Part shown: positions 56,830 to 64,000 of the stretch, piece by piece
How positions within the stretch are numbered: the first letter of the stretch is position 1
Layout of the letters: each line of letters opens with the position of its first letter
From: Wurfbainia villosa
Taxonomy: Eukaryota; Streptophyta; Magnoliopsida; Zingiberales; Zingiberaceae
Direction: 5' to 3'
Length of the DNA: 64,000 nt
Assembly: GCA_025175895.1 (NCBI GenBank)
Contig: CM045989.1
Location: forward strand, 22,375,928-22,439,927
Made by a program: the position numbers and the translations under genes
The notes under the pieces: model-generated
Seen by the model: the letters and a program-made list of their open reading frames with translations, nothing else
What the model was told of the DNA's origin: nothing
The model's database searches: none

Positions 56830-58021
56830 TATTGGTGGAACGACATGAGGAAAGATATCGCAGGTTTTGTAGCTAGATGTCTAGTTTTGCCAACAGGTGA
56901 AGGCTGAGTACCAGAGATCAGCCGGACTACTTCAGAGGATTCTTATTTCCGAGTGGAAGTGGGATCACATTATCATGGATTTTGTGGTGGGTCTTGCTAA
57001 GACACGACGAGGCCATGACGCGATTTGAGTAGTCGTTGACCGACTAACCAAATCTGCACACTTCTTAGTGATTTAGAAGACCGACTCTCTAGATCGTATG
57101 ACAGAGTTATTTTGTCGGGAGATCATCAGATTGCATGGTGTCCCTTTGAGCATTATATCATATAGAGATCCCCGGTTCACGTCCCGGTTCTGGAAGAGTC
57201 TACAGTAGGCCTTAGTCACACAGTTCCGTTTTAGTACAGCATTCCATCCGCAAATAGATGGACAGTCTGAGCAGACCATACAAACTCTAGAGGACTTGCT
57301 GAGATCCAGCGTTATGGATTTAGAGGGGGGGCAACTGGGAGGACCACTTGCCATTAGTAGAATTTGCCTACAACAACAACTATCATTCGGCTATCAGATG
57401 GCACCGTTTGAAGCATTGTATGGTAGACAGTGTCGGACACCCACCCTCAGAGAGGAGGTTGGGGAGGCCCAGTTGCTAGGACCCCATAAAGCTCAGCATG
57501 AGTCAGAGTTGGTCCCTACTATTAGACGAAGGATGGCAGAGGTGCAGGATCGTCAGAAGAGTTGTGCCGATCGGAGACGAAGGCCTCTGGAGTTCTCTAT
57601 TGGTGACCTTGTATTCTTGCGAGCCTAACCCACGAAAGGGGTGAAGAGATTTGGCCTCCGTGGTAAGCTAGCTCCAAGGTACATTGGTCCTTTCAAGATT
57701 TTTTTGGAGAGGATCGGAGCAGTCGTTTATTGCTTAGTGCTACAACTGCCCTTGGTTGGTTTTCATGATGTGTTTCACGTGACCATGCTGAGGAGGTATG
57801 TGCCAGACCCTACACATATTCTATCAGAGGTGTCAGGTTCCATTCAATCTGATGCTACTTACGAAGAGGTTTCGATACGTATTCAGGATCACAAAGAACG
57901 ACAGTTGTGGAACAAGATGTGCGACTTGTTAAAGTTGGGTGGAGTCACCACACCGATGAGGAGGCTACTTGGGGGCTTAAGGAAAATATCAAAGCTCAAT
58001 ACCCCCCACCTATTTATTTAA
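56830..58021 (+). pseudogene. gypsy integrase with chromodomain-like tail, broken
   Basis: Integrase with first aspartate in HIIMDFVVGLAKT (near 56985), second in SYRDPRFTSRFW (near 57168), glutamate in DGQSEQTIQTLED (near 57270); the last third has QMAPFEALYGRQCRTP and DLVFLRA. After a frame change near 57630 the C-terminal domain follows (KRFGLRGKLAPRYIGPFKI, FHDVFHVTMLRRYVPD) and a chromodomain-like tail. Stops at about 57027 and 57074 and two frameshifts. The zinc-site cysteines before the core are partly lost (CLVLP). The triad is present, unlike the two minus copies, which lack the core. Confidence 0.85.
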
Positions 58022-58120
58022 GGTATGTGAAATATACTTTTAGTACTTGTGCTACTTGAGAGTGCTATCTTTTACTCACTATACATTTGAGTGGAAATTT
58101 TAGAGACCAAATTTTTATTA

Positions 58121-58131
58121 ATGGGGGAGAA
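58121..58131 (+). other. polypurine tract of the plus gypsy copy
   Basis: ATGGGGGAGAA next to the LTR start TGTTAAATAT at 58132. Confidence 0.75.
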
Positions 58132-59033
58132 TGTTAAATATTGAAATTTAAAACACTAAATTAAATGGCCAAAATTAGGAAAATAATCTTAGAAATTATT
58201 TTTTTTGGAAAATTTTAGAAATTTTTCCAGAATTTTTCGAGAATTAAATGGTGCTTGTATGGGGTATTTACGGGGATAAGAAAAATAGATTTTTAAAGGG
58301 CCTATTTGAAATATCAATTTTTTGAGGAGTAAATGTGTTAACTTAAACCTAGGTCGTTTCCTCATTCTTAATGCACGAGCCACCATCGTTTTTATTCCCG
58401 AGCGGTTCACTTTCGCGATAACTTCCTCTCCACCGCGCCCGACTCCACCTCACGATCCTCTTCCTCGCCGTTTCTTCTCGCGACTCAAATTCTTCGCAAT
58501 CTGGTGCCTCGCACAGTTTCCCCTTTCACCGCCGCCATCGCAGCACGTACCGCTGTCGGTGTCAGCCATTTTCCGGCCAGATGCTACCCCGTGCATCGAG
58601 GGCACGCAACCGACAGTCGCAACCTACGCGTGCTCGCCCCCTTTCCTGCTCCACTCCGTCGCGATCGTTCCTCCCTGTACCACTGCCTTATTGTCGCCCG
58701 TGCTCGTGTCCAACACTGTCGAGCTGCCCCTGCGTGCGATGTTTGTCACAGCCGGCGGCCTCGCTGCTACCTGCCATCGACGCCGCCGCTCGAGCTTGCG
58801 GCCGCCTCCTCATCTTCACTACTGCTGACATCTATCCGGTGGGAGGTTTGGCTTGAAGGCAGAACGTCGTTTGTGCAGTCGAGTGAAGGCCCTTCTTCGA
58901 AAACAAGTGTGATGCCTTGTCCGGTGGTTGTCAGAGTAGGAGGAATGTCGGCTGCAGATCCAGCGGAGATTCGGGCGGGTACTCGGTTGGAGCTGTTGGG
59001 TTTCCGGCACCGCGGCGTGTGTGTGATCGATCA
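58132..59033 (+). repeat. 3' LTR of the plus gypsy copy, cut by a Copia element
   Basis: First 240 bp match the reverse complement of 49790-50025 closely; the following GC-rich part (58380-59033) occupies the same position as 49100-49790. Its open frames (58322-58828, 58504-59043) overlap in three frames and have no family match, so I do not call them genes. The LTR ends at 59033 where another LTR begins. Confidence 0.78.
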
Positions 59034-61207
59034 TGTTTCGTAAACATGAACACAGCGGAAGCAATAAAAATAATAAATACTCCTATTTATTACAACACAC
59101 ACAACACACGCATGCATATTACAACAAGTGTAGACATAACCGTAAATTTAAATTTGCAATAAAAGGAAATTTATCTACGTTATACCTTTCGTATGACGTG
59201 TAGCGGGAACGGCATCAACCGGAACGATCCTCGCTAGAATCGTCTCTATCCGTATCCACGCCGAGTTCCTCGGGATGACTTCGCTAAGCCACGAGCTTCG
59301 CCTTCGTACAGGTTACTAGCCTCGTGTTGAAGACGACGTGATCGAGAGATGATCACGATCCGAATCCAAATTCGGATCCAAAACGAGTCCTCAAAACTCG
59401 CTTCTCCGGAGAGGTATTCGTCAACCGATTGACGAATCCTTCGTCCTCCACCTCAGAGGATTACCGGAGATCGAATCCCCGGTAAGTTATCCGCTGTCGG
59501 AGCTCTAACCGTCGTCCAAACGACGCTCCGACGAGAGGAGAAGAAGCTGTCCAGAAAACTGGACAGCTTGGTGGAGGAGTAGGCGCCGGCCAAAACAAGG
59601 AAGCCAAGTGCTCACCTTTTCACCGAGGCCTAGGAAGATCACCGGAGGGTCGCCGGAGGGTTCACCGGCTGAAGCTTGGACGCCGACAAGGAGATGACGG
59701 CGGCACAACAAGCTGGGCGGCAGCCTAGGGTTGGCGCCGAGCAACTCCAAGGGTGGGCGGCAACTCAAAGGCTAGGGTTTTTGGATTAGGGCTTAATTAT
59801 CCATTAAGCCCTCTTTTATAGAGAACTAATTCTCTTAATGGTTATTGGATCATAACCATTAGGTCCATTAACCCGCTCCATTAAGATAAGTTAAAATAAA
59901 CCAAACCATGATGGTTTATTTTAAGTTAAAACGAACAGAACCAACTTTTGGTTCATTCGTTTAAAATAAACCAAACCCTTTGGTTTATTCTCCTCCATTG
60001 GATTAGAACCAAACTATTTTGGTTCATCCATTATGTCTTCATAAGACACGGCCCATCCATGCTTCCATTGCGACTGAAACGATTTCATGCTCGCTTTATG
60101 TTTGGTCCAACCAAACCTAGTTTCTCTCGGTCTGAGAATCCCATTCTCAAGCTCGTTTTAAATCCTTTGGATTACGCTCGTTGTGCGTGTGACCAAATAG
60201 GTTCTCGGTTTATGTTGGCCGTCTATAATTAACCATTAATTATAGAACGATCATGAGTGGCACCTAGTAGTACATCATGATCCCCAATTAACCGAAAAGA
60301 TCAACGGTTGATCCAGAACTATTTCTGAAACCCTTCAGCAGCTCGAATGATTCGTGCCCCATTCCCTTCACTCATCTTATACCCACTTGGTTCAGGACAT
60401 GGTCTATTGTGTCAGTCCCCACTAGGCTGACTACGTCACACTTAGCCCAAGTATTATTTCCTCGTCCTACGGATTCTAGTTACTCCACATGTATCGAAGA
60501 GTACCTTACTCTAAACATGTAATGCTTTGGCCAAAGACTTTAGTAACAATCCGACGAGAGGCCATGGGTATACATCTCCTCGCAAGGAGTGGTGAATCCT
60601 TTATAGGCTATTCAAACACCTTGATCACTTGACTTATACCCAATCATCCCGGGTCCACATCTCCTTAGAGATGTTTGCTTAAGATGTCAAAGCATAAGTC
60701 TCCATGATCAAGATGACTTGAATACCGCAAGTCAAAGGAACATCGCACTTAAGCCACGGTAAGAACTTCATTGACATATCTATATATGCAGAGAACCATA
60801 TGAAGTCTTACGGCTGGTCACTCCAATGAACTAGTTACCATAACTAGCATCCACGATTAACTCCGGACATCACTATGTCTCCAGCCAGTGAGAATCAGCT
60901 GCTTGGATACACCATGGAGTATACCTCGTGCTAGTCTCGACAGAATTGATGGTATCCAAATCCATCAATTCATCGACTAGGGATAATTCCGATACATCAC
61001 AATTACACATGTAGAGATACTCACTAGTTGTGATCCAATCACAAATTCTCTCATGCTGTGAATCGTATCGTGGACATTCAGTAAATGAGTTTAAGATCCA
61101 ATCAAATACATAAAACATGTATACTCAAATAGTGAATCTTCATTTATCATATAAATGGTTCATACAAAAGGCGATTGCCTTAGGACATCTCTCATATATT
61201 ACTAACA
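59034..61207 (-). repeat. 3' LTR of an Angela/Tork-like Copia element
   Basis: 2174 bp, TGTTTCGTAAAC to ACTAACA (sense TGTTAGTAAT). It has the layout of the solo LTR at 25852-27565 and lacks CAGTCGACTG. The five bases before it (59029-59033, GATCA) would be one half of the TSD; the other is beyond the window. Sequence with gypsy LTR origin lies to its left. No genes inside; short frames such as 59948-60232 are incidental. Confidence 0.83.
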
Positions 61208-61220
61208 GACTCCCACTTGG
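61208..61220 (-). other. polypurine tract, Angela/Tork-like element
   Basis: Complement CCAAGTGGGAGTC immediately inside the LTR; this AAGTGGGAG form is common in this Copia group. Confidence 0.75.
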
Positions 61221-61221
61221 C

Positions 61222-62683
61222 CTAATGCCAATCGCTACGGTATCCAATACCATGAGCTCGAACATGACCCTCAAACTTACTTTGAGGTAATGCCTTAGTC
61301 AAAGGATCCGCTAAGTTCCTTTCAGTGGGAATTTTCTCGATTTGTATTTCATTCCTACTGATGATCTCTCTGATAAGATGATAGCGGCGAAGCACATGTT
61401 TGGATCGCTGATGAGACCTTGGCTCTTTCGCCTGTGCAATTGCTCCATTGTTGTCACAGTAGACCGGTATTTCTTCAACAATGGCCGGAATCACACCAAG
61501 TTCATGAACGAACTTTTTGATCCAAACCGCTTCCTTTGCTGCTTCCGAAGCTGCAATGTATTCTGCCTCAGTGGTAGAATCTGCTACAGTCTCTTGTTTG
61601 GAACTTTTCCAACTCACTGCGCCCCCATTCAAGGTGAACACGTATCCAGACTGAGACCTGGAATCATCCTTGTCTGTCTGGAAGCTGGCATCCGTATACC
61701 CGCGTATCACCATGTCCATTTCTCCATATATTAGGAACACATCCTTAGTTCTTCTCAAGTACTTAAGGATCGTCTTAACAGCCGCCCAATGATCCATTCC
61801 TAGATCGGACTGGTATCTGCTCGTGACACTCAGAGCATACGATACATCGGGCCTCGTACATAACATAGCATACATGATAGATCCTATTGCGGATGCATAG
61901 GGAATCTTACTCATGCAAATCCTCTCATCTTCTGTGCGCGGACACATAGACTTCGAAAGGTGTACCCCATGCCTGATGGGTAGGAAACCTTTCTTGGATT
62001 CCGACATGCTAAACCTCTTTAGCACTCGGTCTATATATGTAGACTGCGAAAGACCAAGCAACCGTTTCGATCTATCTCTATAGATCTTAATCCCGAGGAT
62101 GTAGGTTGCTTCTCCCAGGTCTTTCATGGAGAATGTCTTGGATAACCAAACCCTCACTGACTGTAAGATTGAAACATCGTTTCCTATAAGTAGTATGTCA
62201 TCGACATACAATACTAGGAATACGACTGCACTCTCACTAACCTTCTTGTACACACAAGGTTTGTCTGGATTTTGTGAGAAATCAAACTTTTTGATTGTCT
62301 CATCAAAACGGATATTCCAGCTCCTGGATGCTTGCTTCAATCCATAAATAGATCATCGCAATTTGCATACCTTGGTTTTATCAACCGATGTGAAACCCTC
62401 AGGCTGTATCATATACACGTCCTCGAGCAGGTTTCCATTAAGGAAAGCTGTTTTCACATCCATCTGCCATATCTCATAATCATAATGAGCCGCTATGGCT
62501 AGGAGCATCCGAATGGATTTAAGCATAGCTACAGGCGAATAGGTTTCGTCATAATCAACACCTTGTTTTTGACGATATCCGTTCGCCACCAATCTAGCCT
62601 TATAGGTAATCACATTGCCATCCATGTCGGTTTTCTTCTTGAAAACCCACTTTCACCCTATAGGCTTTATCCCTTCAGGTGGG
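61222..62683 (-). pseudogene. Copia reverse transcriptase and RNase H
   Basis: RT N-terminal part 62625-62353 (KARLVANGYRQKQGVDYDETYS, IWQMDVKTAFLNG). A nonsense codon (TGA) near 62352 precedes SIYGLKQASRSW, and the frame continues to 61222. Catalytic YVDD is at residues 45-48 of the second segment. RNase H shows DASFQTDKDDSRSQSGYVF, ADSTTEAEYIAASEAAKEAV, KHVLRRYHLIRE, ending ADPLTKALPQSKFEGHVR. Another stop near 62650 replaces the cysteine in IGCKWVFKK. Sequence style places it in the Angela/Tork group. Confidence 0.9.
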
Positions 62684-63284
62684 TCAACCAAGTTCCAAAG
62701 TTGGTTTTTCATACATGAAATCCATTTCCGACTTCATGGCACCAAGCCACTTATCCCTTTCTGAACTTGTCAGCACTTCTTCATAACTGGTAGGCTCCTC
62801 ATCATCAATGAGTAACACGTCGTTCGATTCGCTTACAAGAAATCCATATCTCTCAGGAATATTGCGTGTTCTACCAGATCTACGAAGATGTGGTGTTACA
62901 ATAGGTCTAGCCGATTGCTCATCACTATGAGTTGTCGGCTGTTGTGCTTCACCAGGTATCTCATCAATGTCTATTTGAGTCTCTCGAGCCTCCTCAAGCT
63001 CGACGACACTCCCACTGTTTTCTTGCAAGAGAAACTCTTTCTCTAGAAACACGGATGCCTTGAAACAAACACCTTTTGTTCCACGGGATGATAGAATTAG
63101 TAACCCCTTGTTTCCTTAGGGTATCCAATAAATAGACATTTATCGGACTTAGCATCCAATTTGTCCGATCATACAGCTTCACATAAGCGAGGACAACCCC
63201 ATATCTTCAAGTAAGATACATGAGGTTTCTTACTATTCCATATCTCATATGGAGTAGTTGAGACTACCTTGGTAGGCATTACAT
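62684..63284 (-). pseudogene. integrase C-terminus and linker to RT
   Basis: Linker 63052-62684 is acidic and carries the RRSGRTRNIPERYGFLVSE block common before Copia RT, then EVLTSSERDKWLGAMKSEMD. A frameshift near 62695 shifts the following QLWNLVDPPEG block. 63182-62994 holds the integrase C-terminal remnant (KLYDRTNWMLS) with frameshifts. Confidence 0.8.
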
Positions 63285-64000
63285 TTAACAAGTAAGCGGT
63301 ATGCGAAGTGCATAGCTCCAAAAGGACTTGGGAAGAGTTGCATGATTCATCATTGACCTGACCATGTCCAACAAGGTCCGGTTACGCCTCTCAGATACAC
63401 CATTATGCTGTGGTGTATAGGGCGGAGTCCATTGAGACAATATACCATTGTCCCTTAGATAATCAAGAAACTCTTGACTTAAGTATTCACTACCTCGATC
63501 CGATCGAAGTATTTTAATACTCTTGTCATGTTGTTTCTCTACTTCATTTCTGAATTCTTTGAACCTTTCAAAGGCTTCAGACTTGTGTTTCATCAAGAAC
63601 ACATACCCAAACCGTGAGTGATCATCGGTGAAGGTAATGAAGTAGCTATAGCCTCCTAAAGCTTGAGTTGACCTAGGTCTACATACAACAGTATGTATTA
63701 GGCCTAGAATCTCTCCCACTAGTTCACCTGTTCCTGTAAAAGGTAACTTAGTCATCTTGCCTTTTAAGCATGATTCGCATGTATCATATGAATCCAATTC
63801 AAACGATTCCAGAATTCCACATCGGTGTAATTCGGACATGCATTTCTTGCTTACATGGCCAAGACGACAATGTCACATGTAGGAGTCTATTTGATTATCC
63901 TTTCGAGCACGCTTGTTGCTCGCTTCGATATTGTAAAAGTCACTGGATACGTCCAACGTATAAACACCATTGCTTAAAGTTCCAGTCCCATAAAGAACTC
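63285..64000 (-). pseudogene. Copia integrase core and pre-integrase domain, first aspartate lost
   Basis: 184-codon frame (63839-63285) with CESCLKGKMTKLPFTG, FITFTDDHSRFGYVFLMKHK, then second aspartate in RSDRGSEYL and glutamate in GVSERRNRTLLDM. The first catalytic aspartate, normally in HTDVCGP, is valine (63687-63689). Upstream, 64000-63840 encodes the pre-integrase part (LSNGVYTLDVS, HCRLGHVSKK) with a stop where the tryptophan before HCRLGH should be. Truncated by the window end; protease and gag would lie to the right. Confidence 0.88.

Noticed and set aside
58322..59043. Frames of 168, 179 and 91 codons that look like a small plant gene
   Set aside because: Three overlapping frames, all compositional, at the same LTR position as 49100-49790; no splice or domain evidence.

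Overview
The window looks like a heterochromatic, repeat-saturated stretch of a flowering-plant nuclear genome. I recognise no host gene. Almost every base belongs to LTR retrotransposons at different stages of decay, nested in one another, plus one CACTA (En/Spm) DNA-transposon fragment and one tRNA-like short element. The species cannot be named from the sequence; the presence of SIRE-like and Angela/Tork-like Copia and chromodomain Ty3/gypsy families together only says angiosperm.

Left third (1-25851), SIRE-like Copia. The window opens in the 3' end of a plus-strand element (LTR 1100-2677) lying against a CACTA transposase fragment (2678-3240) and its palindromic subterminal repeats. A plus-strand Copia element (element 2, LTR 3773-5026, PBS, gag, protease, integrase, reverse transcriptase to 15802) is split in its gag by a complete minus-strand element (element 3, 5869-12470) with a CAAGG target-site duplication (TSD); the gag frame resumes exactly behind it. 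Element 3 has two LTRs, PBS, PPT and gag but no pol. Element 2 is broken off in its RT by a composite, 15803-25851: outer LTRs on plus, but everything between (gag, LTR, pol) on minus, with one central LTR serving as 3' LTR of one copy and 5' LTR of the next.

Middle (25852-42175). A solo LTR (25852-27565, TSD CGTGT), a gypsy-LTR mosaic interrupted by a second solo LTR (28518-29759, TSD CAACA), a truncated gypsy pol joined directly to its PBS, a 2.8-kb gypsy LTR shared between two tandem minus copies (32417-35246), and a young gag-only SIRE-like element (element 9, 36779-42175, TSD ATAAT) with nearly identical LTR flanks and the best-preserved gag in the window.

Right third (42176-64000). Gypsy copies in both orientations: plus-strand protease/RT/RNase H (42351-43945), a segment of LTR whose orientation flips twice, two LTRs meeting end to end as a large inverted repeat at 47199/47220, a minus copy (50026-52469) and a decayed plus copy (54261-58131) with its 3' LTR. 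This LTR is cut by a minus-strand Angela/Tork-like Copia element (59034 to beyond the window end).

The most distinctive signal is not a gene. A 10-bp palindrome, CAGTCGACTG, recurs in pairs and short arrays at 20-21 bp spacing in the promoter-proximal part of SIRE-like LTRs and again in their 3' untranslated regions, and is absent from the gypsy and Angela/Tork-like LTRs. The LTRs of one subfamily also carry a hairpin-forming minisatellite, a duplicated PPT/LTR start, and a perfect hairpin in the 3' untranslated region.
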